A stretch of DNA of 64,000 bases from Fulvimarina manganoxydans (GCF_900176465.1 NZ_FWXR01000014.1:62001-126000); one strand, 5' to 3'; numbered from the stretch's first letter, positions 33,338-45,330 are shown. Notes: generated by a model from the sequence alone, not told the origin. Made by a program: numbers and translations.

Positions 33338-33891
33338 TCAAGCTCCTTTCACGAGAACGGAGCGAAAACGCGATAAGGCCTCCCAATGGGGCTCTTCGTC
33401 ATGAATCGAGACGTATAGGGCTCGAAGTTCGCCCTCGTTGTCGATGGCGAGATGAGAAGCCAGCGCCGAGCATCACCCAAGTCCTTGTCGCCTCGGTCGA
33501 TGTTGCGCAACGCCTGCAGCTTCATCGCCAACAGATATTGGGGCTTGGCCGTCAGCACCCGAAGGCCGGGAGTCCCAGTCATGGGATAATTGCCCATGAC
33601 GTCGAAGAGATCGTCGTTCTCGCCAAGCGGCGTGTACATGCCGACAGCATTGTTCAACCAGTCGCCTTCGAGCCCCATCTGACGCGCGACCACCGCCACC
33701 GAAGCGCCAAGCGCATGCTCGTCGTAACCCTCTCTCACGACAGCGTCGACATATTCGGTGGATCGCCCCCAGTCGAACTGCAGAACAATCGCGCTTCCGC
33801 GATAGACAGCGAGCTCGATAAAGAGTCCTCTGGCGAGAAGATCGTTGCCAAGCCGTTCGAGGGCCTCGATCAGTCGCGCCTTGTCGAACAT
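33338..33891 (-). pseudogene. DUF6036-like nucleotidyltransferase-fold protein, frameshifted
   Basis: The first 150 residues (MFDKARLIEALERLGNDLLARG onwards, with LAVYRGSAIVLQFD and TAKPQYLLAMKLQALR) match DUF6036/AbiEii-type nucleotidyltransferase-like proteins. The original frame then reads into LLISPSTTRANFEPYTS, while the next frame over reads AIDNEGELRALYVSIHDEEPHW and then LSRFRSVLVKGA up to a stop at 33338-33340. The second reading fits the family and the operon spacing, so a one-base gain or two-base loss between about 33445 and 33470 has broken the gene, or the assembly has an error there. If real, the C-terminus is replaced by about 30 wrong residues. Confidence 0.7.
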
Positions 33892-33964
33892 CCGCTTCTG
33901 CCTTCGAGAAACGCTTCAGGCCGGAGCGCGATCCGCTTTGGACGAACTCGCCCCGCCCTCCGCG

Positions 33965-36439
<2,475 letters not shown>

Positions 36440-36524
36440 TTAAGAGCGAGTCATCGCTCTCATGAACACCCATGTATATAAAGTGTTGTGGAGCGCGATG
36501 AAAGCGTTGCGACGCAAAGAGGCG

Positions 36525-36938
36525 TCATGCGTTCCAGGGATCGACCAGTTCGACGCCGCATCCGGTGAAATCGGCGACATTGCGCGTGGCGATCGTGGCG
36601 TCCAGGGAGCGTGCCGTGGCGGCGATGAGGCCGTCGAACCCCTCGAGCGGCCGACCCACCATCCGGCGCATCATAACGATTTCCGCATAATGGTTGGCAG
36701 CATCTGCGGTGAAGGGCAGAATGGCCTGGAACTGACCGAACACGTCGGCGAGAGCGGCCGACAGGATGCGCCTGCGTGACCCTGCTGGCATGATGGCCAG
36801 CCCGGCCTGGATTTCGGCTTGAACGATCGTTCCCGTCACGAGAGACGACCGGGGCTGCGAAGCGACCCAATCGAAGACCTGCTGCGAACAGGCCGGGCGA
36901 ACGAGTTCCGAAATCACGTTGGTGTCGAGAAGAATCAT
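36525..36938 (-). CDS. PIN-domain toxin (VapC/FitB type)
   Basis: 137 residues starting MILLDTNVISELVRP, with the first catalytic Asp5 of the PIN ribonuclease domain. The second acidic patch is GFDGLIAATA and the third lies in TRNVADFTGCGVELVDPW. These three are the metal-binding acids of VapC-type toxins. The start overlaps the end of the antitoxin gene by four bases, the classic layout of a toxin-antitoxin operon. FitB homologues cleave tRNA or other RNA; the target here is unknown. Confidence 0.92.
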   Translation of the reverse strand: MILLDTNVISELVRPACSQQVFDWVASQPRSSLVTGTIVQAEIQAGLAIMPAGSRRRILSAALADVFGQFQAILPFTADAANHYAEIVMMRRMVGRPLEGFDGLIAATARSLDATIATRNVADFTGCGVELVDPWNA

Positions 36939-37180
36939 GAAAAGTCCGGCGGCTCGCGTGCAGGGCCGCGCGCAATTTCGGGCAGATCGATCCCGCCGAT
37001 GGGTTCCACGATCCTGCGGATCGACGTCGCCAGATCCACCTCTTTCTTCGCGGACGGTGTAATCGCATCCCGCAAGATCGCGCGGAGCTCGGCCTCCATG
37101 GACCGGCCGTTCTTGGCCGCCCGCACGCGCAGGGCTTCGCGTTCGTGGTCGGGCACGTTTCTGATCGTCAAGGTCGCCAT
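36935..37180 (-). CDS. FitA-type ribbon-helix-helix antitoxin
   Basis: 81 residues. The N-terminus MATLTIRNVPDHEREALRVRAAKNGRSMEAELRAIL is the FitA-like arc/RHH DNA-binding motif; the C-terminal tail (EIARGPAREPPDFS) would bind the toxin. ATG 37180 gives the conserved start; the longer frame to 37600 adds non-homologous residues. It overlaps the PIN toxin gene by four bases and should autoregulate the pair. Confidence 0.9.
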   Translation of the reverse strand: MATLTIRNVPDHEREALRVRAAKNGRSMEAELRAILRDAITPSAKKEVDLATSIRRIVEPIGGIDLPEIARGPAREPPDFS

Positions 37181-37216
37181 GCCGCCACTATAGCAACGAG
37201 ATCGACAGCACTGCAA

Positions 37217-37241
37217 GCATTGCATGCATTGCATGCATTGC
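37217..37241. repeat. Short tandem repeat, 9-bp period
   Basis: GCATTGCAT occurs at 37217-37225 and 37226-37234 and a third partial copy at 37235-37241. It sits in the 183-base gap between the divergent antitoxin and P450 genes, so it may influence one of the promoters. Only 2.8 copies are present. Confidence 0.7.
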
Positions 37242-37363
37242 CTCGCTGGCCTGCGATTGACGGTTCGATATCCCGCGTCCCTTCGCCCCGCTCGACGCCG
37301 TCCGAGCGCGTCCCCATATTGCAACGCAGGGTCATCAACACAGTCCGATCGGCGATAGGCTCC

Positions 37364-38764
37364 ATGTCCACTGCGCTTCCCGCAACAAATAGTCCTGGCC
37401 CCGAATCGGCGCCGCGTCCATTTCGGGCACCGGCTCCAGTTCCCCATGCCGAACCGCTGGGCTTCTTCGGCTTCATCCAGACCGCGACGCGCAATCCCAT
37501 CGAGATCTGGGGCACCAGGGCCTTCAAGGAGCCTTACGTTCGCGGCTCCTGGCTCGGTGTGCCCAATATCGTGATCAACGATCCCGACAGCGTCCGGCAC
37601 TGTCTCGTCGACAATGCGAAGAACTACGTGATGCAGCCGCTGCGCCAGCGCCTCTTGCGTCCATTGCTAAGAGACGGACTCCTGACGGCGGAGGGCCAGC
37701 TTTGGCGCCGAACGCGAAAGGCGATCGCTCCAGTCTTCACACCGCGGCACATCGCCGGCTTCACGGAGCCGATGGCGGCACGATCGGAACAGATGGCCGA
37801 TCGCCTGGAAGCTCTTGAAGGCCGGGAGCTGGACATCTCCCATGAGATGACACTGCTCACCTTCGACATCCTTCAGGCAACGCTATTCTCCGACGACATC
37901 GCCTCCGAGCCCGAAGGCTTCGCTCGCTCCACCCGCGACTTCCTCGGCTCGATGGGCCGGGTCGATCCGCTCGATCTTCTCGGCGCGCCCGCCTTCTTGC
38001 CGCGACTTCGGCGTCTCAAGGGCCGCAGGTCCATGGCCTATTTCCGCGGCCTCATCGTCGAGACGATCGAAAAGCGGAAAAGCCAGATGGCAGCGGGCGG
38101 AAACGACGTCCCGAACGATCTCCTCACGCTCCTCCTCAAGGCCGATGGTCTCTCGCGAGACGAGATCGAGGACAATATCATCACCTTCATCGGAGCCGGG
38201 CACGAAACGACGGCGCGTTCGCTCGCCTGGACGCTCTATCTCCTCAGCCAGGCGCCGGAGGAACGCGCCAAGGTCGAAGCCGAGATCGACCGGGTCCTTC
38301 CGACTCTCTCCCATCCATCCCAGTATCTCGACGCCCTGCCCCAAACCCGCGCCGTCTTCGAGGAGGCCATGCGGCTCTATCCCCCCGCCCCCTCGCTCAA
38401 CCGGACGGCGCTCGCGCCCGACAACGTCGGCGATCTGGAGATTCCCGCCGGCGCCACCCTACTCGTTATGCCCTGGCTCATCCATCGGCATGAAATGCTG
38501 TGGGATCGGCCTGACCATTTCATCCCGTCTCGCTTCCTGCCGGAGAATCGCGACGCGATCGATCGTTTCCAATATCTGCCTTTTGGGGTCGGTCCGCGCA
38601 TTTGCATCGGCGCTAGCTTTGCCATGCAGGAGGCGGTTATCGCCTTGGCTATCTTGATGCGGCGGCTGCGCTTCGACTTTGTGGGCGCGGCTCATCCAGC
38701 TGTCGTTCAGCGCATCACCGTTCAACCCGATGGCGGCCTGCCCATGCGCGCGTCGCGGCGCTAG
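37364..38764 (+). CDS. Cytochrome P450
   Basis: 466 residues. Seen: I-helix oxygen motif FIGAGHETTARS, K-helix EEAMRLYPPAPS (ExxR), and the haem-binding loop FGVGPRICIGASFA with the axial cysteine. LLTAEGQLWRRTRKAIAPVF is the C-helix WxxxR segment. ATG 37364 was chosen because the frame upstream back to 37145 translates the tandem repeat and has no homology. It looks like a bacterial P450 of the fatty-acid or CYP102/CYP110-like size class, but the substrate cannot be told. It needs separate redox partners; none is adjacent. Confidence 0.93.
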   Translation: MSTALPATNSPGPESAPRPFRAPAPVPHAEPLGFFGFIQTATRNPIEIWGTRAFKEPYVRGSWLGVPNIVINDPDSVRHCLVDNAKNYVMQPLRQRLLRPLLRDGLLTAEGQLWRRTRKAIAPVFTPRHIAGFTEPMAARSEQMADRLEALEGRELDISHEMTLLTFDILQATLFSDDIASEPEGFARSTRDFLGSMGRVDPLDLLGAPAFLPRLRRLKGRRSMAYFRGLIVETIEKRKSQMAAGGNDVPNDLLTLLLKADGLSRDEIEDNIITFIGAGHETTARSLAWTLYLLSQAPEERAKVEAEIDRVLPTLSHPSQYLDALPQTRAVFEEAMRLYPPAPSLNRTALAPDNVGDLEIPAGATLLVMPWLIHRHEMLWDRPDHFIPSRFLPENRDAIDRFQYLPFGVGPRICIGASFAMQEAVIALAILMRRLRFDFVGAAHPAVVQRITVQPDGGLPMRASRR

Positions 38765-39100
38765 GTGCAAGACATCAGCCGTCGCGAAGAATTGTATCGA
38801 AGGCCTTTCGCGGGCCCGGCGACGGGGTCGGCGCGCCCAAACGCGCTGGACTGTCGAGGTTTTTGGGCCGCTCCATCGCGTGAAACGACACGTCATGAAC
38901 GGGTCGGCCGGCCCTTGATCGCACCGCTTTTTGCTCACAAGGCATGGACATTCCGGCCCGGGCGCGCGAAAAGACACGCTACGCCTGTTCCGATTATTCC
39001 GCATTCTCGCGGCTTTCTGTCCGGGACAGGGCGCTCGGCAGCGTCCTCTGGCGGTGACTGGTCCAAAATGGACATGGCACCGTCTTCCTAGAGTAAGGCG

Positions 39101-39124
39101 CCAAAAAGTTGATCGACTTTTTGG
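39101..39124. repeat. Perfect 24-bp palindrome
   Basis: CCAAAAAGTTGATCGACTTTTTGG is a perfect inverted repeat with no loop. It lies 27 bases before a second palindrome and looks like part of the same mosaic intergenic element of the Hyphomicrobiales type. Confidence 0.7.
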
Positions 39125-39150
39125 ATCACGGCTTACGACAAACAAGAGGT

Positions 39151-39191
39151 TAGAGTGGGCATGCGACCGAACTCGGTCGCGTTTCACTCTA
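39151..39191. repeat. Second palindrome of the intergenic mosaic element
   Basis: TAGAGTG (39151-39157) pairs with CACTCTA (39185-39191), and the core CGACCGAACTCGGTCG (39164-39179) pairs with itself. The outer and inner arms make a stem of about 17 pairs with small bulges. No T-run follows, so it is a repeat rather than a clear terminator. Confidence 0.65.
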
Positions 39192-39432
39192 GAGCGCCAA
39201 GCGCCGGTCAAGCGCCTTTCGTGATGGAAGCGGCAGCCCGTTCGGGCGCGGCTCTCAAGGCGCGGCCAAGCACTCGTCGAAGGCCATCGACCTTCCGGCG
39301 AAGCCTGTCATCCGCAGGCGATCAGTGACGTTCGTTTGAACCTTCGGGTCCAGACGATCGTTATCCGTCTATCGATGCATCATCCGATGCACCGATCCGT
39401 TGAACGACCAACCTTACGACGAAGGAGACGCT

Positions 39433-39660
39433 TTGAAAGTCGACGTTCGAGACAACAATGTGGATCAGGCTCTTCGCGCGCTGAAAAAGAAGCTGCAGCG
39501 CGAGGGCGTATTTCGTGAAATGAAGGCACGGCGCTCCTATGAGAAGCCGTCCGAGGAACGCGCTCGCCGCAAGCAGGAAGCCATCCGCCGTTCGCGGAAG
39601 CTCGCTCGCAAGCAGGCCCAGCGCGAAGGTCTTCTGCCGAAGTCCGGCCGCGCACGCTGA
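39433..39660 (+). CDS. rpsU: 30S ribosomal protein bS21
   Basis: 75 residues, [20 protein letters not shown] at the start and a strongly basic helical tail ([19 protein letters not shown]). bS21 joins the small subunit near the anti-Shine-Dalgarno region. The start is probably TTG 39433, because GAAGGAG lies six bases upstream and the product then begins where homologues do; TTG 39400 would add eleven residues. A terminator follows at 39770. Size and charge are normal for rhizobial S21. Confidence 0.92.
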   Translation: MKVDVRDNNVDQALRALKKKLQREGVFREMKARRSYEKPSEERARRKQEAIRRSRKLARKQAQREGLLPKSGRAR

Positions 39661-39966
39661 GCCGCGAAACCTAAGGCGTCCGATCGAGGCTGCCGATCCG
39701 GCAAAGCCGCGACCGCCTCCTCGACGAAAGCCAACCCCGTCATCGCGGCTCGAGTCCCGATGACACACCAAAAGCCCGAGCGAAATTCGCCCGGGCTTTT
39801 TTGTTTTCCAATGAAACGTCAAGCTTCGCCAGGGACGCGAACCGGGTTCCTCGTCAGGGGGGAGCTTTCGCAAATTCCTTGACGCGTTCGAAAGGCAGAT
39901 CACACGCCGGGATCGGCGGCTTGAAGAACCACCGATGCCGGATCGACAAAGCCAAAGCTTCGTTCG
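39661..39966. other. Intergenic stretch between convergent rpsU and cysK
   Basis: 306 bases without a gene. The only feature I can support is the terminator at 39770-39803. The remaining sequence near cysK is featureless. Confidence 0.6.
39770..39803 (+). terminator. Rho-independent terminator after rpsU
   Basis: AAAAGCCCGAGCGAA and TTCGCCCGGGCTTTTTT form a stem of about 13 pairs followed by TTTTTTGTTTT on the forward strand. On the reverse strand the stem is followed by TTTT, so it can also serve the convergent cysK gene at some distance. Confidence 0.88.
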
Positions 39967-40995
39967 TTAGATCGAGGGCGCGCCTTTGCGCGGCTCTTGG
40001 GTCTCGTCCTCGTCCGTCAGACCTTCGAAGAGAGCGGTCGAGAGATAGCGCTCGGCAAAGGACGGGATAATGACGACGATGTTCTTGCCTTCCATGCCCT
40101 CGCGCTGGCCGACCTTGATCGCAGCCCCAAGAGCTGCGCCCGATGAAATACCAACCGGGACGCCCTCGAGACGGGCGACGAGACGGGAAATCTCGAAAGA
40201 TTCGTCATTCGAGATCTGGACGATTTCGTCATAGACCTCGCGATCGAGAATATCCGGCGCAAAGCCCGCGCCGATGCCCTGGATCTTATGCGGACCGGGA
40301 TCGCCACCCGAGAGAACCGGCGAGGCCTCGGGCTCCACCGCAATCACCTTCATCTCCGGCTTGCGGCTTTTCAGGACCTGGCCGGCACCGGTGATCGTGC
40401 CGCCGGTGCCGATGCCGGCGACGAGAACATCGATCGCGCCGCCTGTATCGTTCCAGATTTCCTCGGCGGTCGTCACGCGGTGGATTTGCGGATTGGCCGG
40501 ATTCTCGAACTGCTGCGGCATCACCGCGTCGGGAATCTCCGACAGAAGCTCCTGCGCCTTGGCGATCGCGCCCTTCATGCCCTTCGGCCCTTCGGTGAGG
40601 ACGAGGTCGGCGCCCAAAAGCCGCAGCATCTTGCGGCGCTCGATCGACATGGTTTCGGGCATGGTCAGGATCAGGCGATAGCCCTTGGCCGCGGCCGCGA
40701 AGGCGAGCGCGATGCCGGTATTTCCCGAGGTCGGCTCAACGAGCGTCGTCTTGCCGGGGGTGATCTTACCGTCGGCTTCCAGACGCTCGATCATCGCAAC
40801 GCCGATACGATCCTTCACCGATGAGATCGGATTGAAGAATTCGAGCTTGGCGAGAAGATTGGCCTTCACGCCCTTCTCCGCCGCCAGCTTATTGAGCCGA
40901 ACGATGGGCGTATCGCCGATCGTGTCGACGATCGAGTCGTAGATGCGGCCGCGTCCCTTGGTGCGGGGGGTCGTGTCGTCGATCGGGTTGTCCAT
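39967..40995 (-). CDS. cysK: Cysteine synthase A (O-acetylserine sulfhydrylase)
   Basis: 342 residues, fold-type II PLP enzyme making cysteine from O-acetylserine and sulfide. The PLP lysine is in FNPISSVKDRI (Lys61). The substrate loop is EPTSGNTGIALAF, the phosphate-binding glycines are in GIGTGGTITG, and the C-terminus carries SGAALGAAIKV. ATG 40995 is used; the frame open to 41022 adds nine residues. The C-terminal tail is slightly longer than in enterobacterial CysK. The regulator is not visible. Confidence 0.93.
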   Translation of the reverse strand: MDNPIDDTTPRTKGRGRIYDSIVDTIGDTPIVRLNKLAAEKGVKANLLAKLEFFNPISSVKDRIGVAMIERLEADGKITPGKTTLVEPTSGNTGIALAFAAAAKGYRLILTMPETMSIERRKMLRLLGADLVLTEGPKGMKGAIAKAQELLSEIPDAVMPQQFENPANPQIHRVTTAEEIWNDTGGAIDVLVAGIGTGGTITGAGQVLKSRKPEMKVIAVEPEASPVLSGGDPGPHKIQGIGAGFAPDILDREVYDEIVQISNDESFEISRLVARLEGVPVGISSGAALGAAIKVGQREGMEGKNIVVIIPSFAERYLSTALFEGLTDEDETQEPRKGAPSI

Positions 40996-41246
40996 GTCTC
41001 TCTCCCTGAAAAACGATCGCAATTCGTCGATGAGCCGTCACGGGCGGTGCCGCGCCGAGACCATCGGTTCGAATACAGAAGGTAGGGCACGGCCGCGCCG
41101 ATTGTCAGCACCGCTCTTTCAAAGACGGCCTCCAGCGGAGAAGAAGATTCCAGTCGGATCGATCGAATTGCAGGAAAACCCTTCAAGGCTCGTTGAGGCG
41201 GCCATGAAAGAATTGCCGGTAACAGTTGAATTGTGAGTGTTTTCTC

Positions 41247-42041
41247 ATGTCGAAGCCGAGCCTGTCGATCGGGACGATCGTTACCGAATGCTGCCTGCTT
41301 CTGATCGCCAGCATCGCCTTCTCGATCAAGGCTGCGACCTGGTTCTTGGAAGACTCGAATGCAATGGTGCAATATCGCGTGACGCTCTTCGTCGTCATTC
41401 TCGCCGTTTGCGTCAGCTTGGTCCATCTCATTTATCTTGTCATTCGGCTGGGGCTGTTCCGCCTGCAGAGCGAGGGATGGAAGCGCCGGGCGCTCTATGA
41501 TCGGCTGACCGGGGTGCGCAATCGAAGCGGGCTGACGCTGGGCTGGGGCGAGAAAATGGCAAGGGGTGGGCACGGCCTCGGGATCATGCTGCTGATCCTC
41601 GACGCCGACCACTTCAAGCGCATCAACGACAAGCTCGGGCATCCCGCAGGGGATCGAGCACTGAAGGCCATCGCGGGGACTCTGGCGCACTCCTTGAGAC
41701 GCGACGATCTTGTCGGCCGAATGGGCGGCGAGGAGTTCGCTATCGTCTTCAATTGCTCGTCGGAAGACCAGGGCAGAGCGATCGCCGAACGTCTTCGTGC
41801 GACCATCGCGCGGCTTTCGGTTACGGAAGGCGGCCTGACGCTTCCGATCACGGTCAGCATCGGCGGGGTGTTCACCGCTCAGCCGATCGGCTTCCAGCGC
41901 CTTTACGACATTGCCGACGGCAATTGCTATCGCTCCAAGCGCGCCGGCCGCAACCGGGTGACAACCTCAACCGTACCGCCGGTGGCCTACGGTCACTCGG
42001 CGCAGCATTTCCGCCATGGTCAGCCCGCACGCGCCGCGTGA
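41247..42041 (+). CDS. Membrane-anchored diguanylate cyclase
   Basis: 264 residues from ATG 41247. Two N-terminal membrane helices (CCLLLIASIAFSIKAATWFL, VTLFVVILAVCVSLVHLIYLVI) are followed directly by a GGDEF domain: DRLTGVRNR, LILDADHFKRINDKLGHPAGD, and the active site GGEEFAIVF. There is no periplasmic domain and no RxxD inhibitory site just before GGEEF that I can see (it reads LVGRM). It should synthesise c-di-GMP from two GTP, feeding targets such as the PilZ domain of BcsA further along. Confidence 0.93.
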   Translation: MSKPSLSIGTIVTECCLLLIASIAFSIKAATWFLEDSNAMVQYRVTLFVVILAVCVSLVHLIYLVIRLGLFRLQSEGWKRRALYDRLTGVRNRSGLTLGWGEKMARGGHGLGIMLLILDADHFKRINDKLGHPAGDRALKAIAGTLAHSLRRDDLVGRMGGEEFAIVFNCSSEDQGRAIAERLRATIARLSVTEGGLTLPITVSIGGVFTAQPIGFQRLYDIADGNCYRSKRAGRNRVTTSTVPPVAYGHSAQHFRHGQPARAA

Positions 42042-42074
42042 AAGATCCCGACAAAGAACTCGAAGAGCCCCCTC

Positions 42075-42524
42075 TCAGCGTCCGGTCGACCCGAATCCCC
42101 CGCCCCCGCGAAGCGTCTCGTCGAGCGCGGCTCCTTCGAAAAAGGTCCCGCGCGTGACCGGCGAAAGGACGATCTGGGCGATGCGATCGCCCCGCGCGAT
42201 CGTCACCGGCCATTCGCCGAGATTGATCAAGATCACCATCACCTCACCGCGATAGTCGCTATCGACCGTGCCCGGCGTGTTCAGAACCGTTACCCCTTGC
42301 CGGGCAGCAAGGCCTGAGCGCGGCCTCACTTGCATCTCGTAGCCCTCGGGGATCGCGAAGCGCAAACCGCTCGGCACCAGCGCTCGCGCCCCTGGCTGAA
42401 GCACGAGATCGGTATCGATCGCCGCGCGCAGATCCGCGCCGGCCGCCCCGTCCGTCTCGTATCGGAGCAGCGGCAACCCCTCGCCATGGGGCAGTCTTTG
42501 GACGGCGACGCGGATTTCGCTCAT
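42075..42524 (-). CDS. dut: dUTP diphosphatase
   Basis: 149 residues, trimeric dUTPase. All five motifs are readable: [39 protein letters not shown] and the C-terminal [10 protein letters not shown]. It keeps uracil out of DNA and supplies dUMP. The start overlaps the end of coaBC by four bases (42521-42524), so the two are translationally coupled, an arrangement widespread among Proteobacteria. Confidence 0.97.
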   Translation of the reverse strand: MSEIRVAVQRLPHGEGLPLLRYETDGAAGADLRAAIDTDLVLQPGARALVPSGLRFAIPEGYEMQVRPRSGLAARQGVTVLNTPGTVDSDYRGEVMVILINLGEWPVTIARGDRIAQIVLSPVTRGTFFEGAALDETLRGGGGFGSTGR

Positions 42525-43741
42525 GCGCCCGAAGCTCCCATTCGCGCAACGATCCAGTCGACGAGGCGGCGCGCGACATCCGCCTTGGCCATGGTCGGCC
42601 AATCCTCGACCCCGCTTTCGCTGACCAGATGCACCGTGTTGCGCGGCCCGCCCATGACGCCGCCTTCCAGCGAGACGTCATTGGCAAGGATCGCGTCGGC
42701 GCCCTTTCGCATGAGCTTTGCTTGCGCATTCGCCAGAAGATCGTTCGTTTCAGCGGCAAAGCCGACCACGAGCTTCGGGCGCTTCTCACCATGGCCGATC
42801 GTCGCCAGAATGTCGGGATTCTCGACAAGCTCCAGACGCGGCGGGCCGTCCGCGCCCTTTTTGGTCTTGGATGCGCCTTCAGTCGCAACGCGCCAATCGG
42901 CGACGGCCGCGACGAAGATCGCGCCATCGGCCGGCAAAGCTTCCTCGACAGCCTTCAGCATCTGGCGGGCGGTCTCGACCTTGACGGTCCTGACACCCTG
43001 AGGGTCTGGGATCACGACCGGACCGGAGACGAGGACGACCTCGCCCCCGGCCTCGGCAAGGGCTTGCGCGATCGCATGGCCTTGCTGGCCGGAAGATCGA
43101 TTGGCGATATAGCGGACCGGATCGATCGGCTCATGGGTCGGACCGGAGGTGACGACGAAGCAGCGCCCCGCCAAAGGCTTAGGCGCGTTCGGTGCCAGCA
43201 CCTCTTCGACCGCCGCGACGATCTCCAAAGGCTCGGCCAATCGCCCGACGCCGGCCTCCCCCGCCTCCGCCATTTCGCCCGCACCCGGCCCGACGAAACG
43301 CACCCCATCGGCGATGAGGCATTCGTGATTGCGGCGCGTCGCGGCATGGGCCCACATAGCTGGGTTCATGGCCGGCGCCATCAGGATCGGGGCCTTGGCC
43401 GCCAGCATCACCGCGCTCGCCAGATCGTCCACCAACCCACCCGCCAGGCGCGCCATCAGATGCGCCGTCGCGGGCGCAACCAGAATGAGCTCATGATCCC
43501 GCGCCAGGCGGATATGGCCGACATCGTGCTCGTCCTCGCGGTCGAAGAGATCGGAATAGACCTTCGAAGCCGACAAAGCCCCGATGCTGAGCGGCGTCAC
43601 GAACTCGGCCGCACCGCGCGTCATGACCGGCGTCACCTTCGCTCCGCGCTCGCGCAGGCGCCGGATGAGGTCGAGCGCCTTATAGGCGGCGATCCCCCCG
43701 CCGACGACGAGAAGAATGCGCTTATCTTTGAGGCTCGCCAT
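42521..43741 (-). CDS. coaBC: Bifunctional phosphopantothenoylcysteine decarboxylase/phosphopantothenate-cysteine ligase
   Basis: 406 residues, two domains. N-terminal CoaC flavoprotein: [15 protein letters not shown] and the substrate clamp [11 protein letters not shown]-terminal Coa[35 protein letters not shown] and VGFAAET near the end. The fusion makes 4'-phosphopantetheine from phosphopantothenate and cysteine in coenzyme A synthesis. Co-transcribed with dut, which lies downstream with a four-base overlap. Confidence 0.97.
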   Translation of the reverse strand: MASLKDKRILLVVGGGIAAYKALDLIRRLRERGAKVTPVMTRGAAEFVTPLSIGALSASKVYSDLFDREDEHDVGHIRLARDHELILVAPATAHLMARLAGGLVDDLASAVMLAAKAPILMAPAMNPAMWAHAATRRNHECLIADGVRFVGPGAGEMAEAGEAGVGRLAEPLEIVAAVEEVLAPNAPKPLAGRCFVVTSGPTHEPIDPVRYIANRSSGQQGHAIAQALAEAGGEVVLVSGPVVIPDPQGVRTVKVETARQMLKAVEEALPADGAIFVAAVADWRVATEGASKTKKGADGPPRLELVENPDILATIGHGEKRPKLVVGFAAETNDLLANAQAKLMRKGADAILANDVSLEGGVMGGPRNTVHLVSESGVEDWPTMAKADVARRLVDWIVARMGASGA

Positions 43742-43957
43742 CGCGCTCTTCGACCCCGGCTGTCTCGATCGAGGCGCCGGACCGACGGAACGGCGCTGTC
43801 AGACGAGCCTATAGCGACCGGAAGCGCCGAGAGCTACCGTCAAGCGGCCAAGAGCATCCCGGCTCGAGCCCGAAGTCGCGGCGCGGCGCCGTGTCTCTAT
43901 GACACCGCTAACGGCTTGGTGTACCGCTCCGCCACGTGTCCCAATCCCGAAACAGGA

Positions 43958-44911
43958 TCAGACGATCCAAATTCCTTCCGCGATTGCCGGGGCGACGAGC
44001 CCCACATTTTCTGGGCTCTCGGAGAATCCAGCGAGAATGTCGGCACGCTCGGCGCGGCCAGAGGCCAATTCGCCGGTCCAGAAGGCGACACCTTCGATCT
44101 CACCCTCGCGGCCGAGAATGTTGAGATAGAGTTTTTCAACGAAACCCCGGCTCGTCGTCCCGCCATAAAGCGCGAGAGACTCGTCCGAATTCAGAAAGCC
44201 GGCTCCGACCTCGCGCAGCGTAGCGCCCTGATCCATCGAGTCGATCCAGAATTCGAGGCCATCCATATCCGGCGTCCGCGCAAAAGCGGCTTGATAGATG
44301 CGATAGGCTTGGCCCGCGATCCCGCCGGTATCGAGGGCGAGCGTCCCGTCGCGAAAGGCGAGCCTCTCGATATTGACCAGCGTGTCCGTGCCATAATCGC
44401 CGGAAACCGTAATCCGGCCGCCATCGACAGTGATGCTGTTCTCTGCCCGGGTCGAATAATAGACCGCCGTGTCGATGCCCGTTCCGCCATCGGCATAATC
44501 GTTCAAGGTCGAGAGACGAAATTCGTCATTCCCACCAAAGAGCGCATGGGGCGCGAAGACGGTTCCCACACTCGCCTGACCGAGGCTGGCGAGTTCCTCT
44601 TGTGAATAGGGCCTACCTTTGGTGAGGTCGATGGAAATGGACGTGTTGGCGACGCCGGCCTTGGTGATCGAATAATATTCAACCGTTCCCGCCGGGCGTC
44701 CGTCCGCGGCGTCCATCAATCGCGAAATGCCGACATAGTACGGGGCGCTGACTGCCTCCTCATACATTGTGAAATATTGCGTATATTTCGTATTCGATCC
44801 ACTGTCGAAGCCCCCACCCGCAATATCGAGCCCGTAATAGATTCTCTCACCCGTCAAGGAGTCGTGTAGCGACATATCGAGCGCGAGATTTCTTGCTGTA
44901 ACAAGTGCCAT
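43958..44911 (-). CDS. DUF4214-containing putative secreted protein
   Basis: 317 residues from ATG 44911, which has GGAGGG nine bases upstream. There is no signal peptide. The middle is beta-rich with NDYADGGTGIDTAVYYSTRAENSITV and VSGDYGTDTLVNIERLAF, a pattern seen in RTX/haemolysin-like proteins leading into DUF4214. The C-terminal 100 residues are DUF4214: two copies of the YxxxLxRxPDxxGLxFW motif (AFARTPDMDGLEFWIDSM and ILGREGEIEGVAFW) and a hydrophobic end GIWIV. Type I secretion is the usual route for such proteins, but no transporter genes are nearby. Its C-terminus resembles that of the giant protein at the right edge. Confidence 0.8.
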   Translation of the reverse strand: MALVTARNLALDMSLHDSLTGERIYYGLDIAGGGFDSGSNTKYTQYFTMYEEAVSAPYYVGISRLMDAADGRPAGTVEYYSITKAGVANTSISIDLTKGRPYSQEELASLGQASVGTVFAPHALFGGNDEFRLSTLNDYADGGTGIDTAVYYSTRAENSITVDGGRITVSGDYGTDTLVNIERLAFRDGTLALDTGGIAGQAYRIYQAAFARTPDMDGLEFWIDSMDQGATLREVGAGFLNSDESLALYGGTTSRGFVEKLYLNILGREGEIEGVAFWTGELASGRAERADILAGFSESPENVGLVAPAIAEGIWIV

Positions 44912-45227
44912 ACCCGCTTTCCCTCCAACCAAACGCCCCTTTTGTTACTGCATAGGACTGTTGCATTCCGCAAGGATCGAATGATGGTGAATCGAATGAA
45001 GATGAGAGGACATTGGTTTCCATTTGCCGTCTCACTCGGCCTGTCTGCGGACCCGCTCGATCCCGGCCGCGGCGCAAACCAGCTCGAACACCGAGGATTG
45101 CCGACAGCATTCAACGCCACCGCCCTCCAACCCGTCGCACTCTCGACGCTTCAGCCATCTGAAATTCGATATGCCCGCCCGTTGACAGGTGACGCCGCCC
45201 CATCCTAAATGCCCGGCACCGGTGGAC
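44912..45227. other. Intergenic stretch before tRNA-Ala
   Basis: 316 bases between the DUF4214 gene and the tRNA. It must hold the reverse-strand promoter of the DUF4214 gene and the tRNA promoter. I see no gene. Confidence 0.55.
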
Positions 45228-45303
<76 letters not shown>

Positions 45304-45330
45304 TTCACCTTTATCCTTTTGATTTTACTC

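Larger units (their letters stand above)
38765..39432. other. Intergenic region P450 / rpsU with palindromic repeats
   Basis: 668 bases without a supported gene; the reading frames in it are short and unlike neighbours. It includes two strong palindromes, 39101-39124 and 39151-39191, listed separately. The last 60 bases before rpsU should hold its promoter and leader. Confidence 0.6.

Noticed and set aside
42629-44605. 658-codon forward-strand open frame across coaBC and the DUF4214 gene
   Set aside because: It covers two confident reverse-strand genes and shows no conserved motif.
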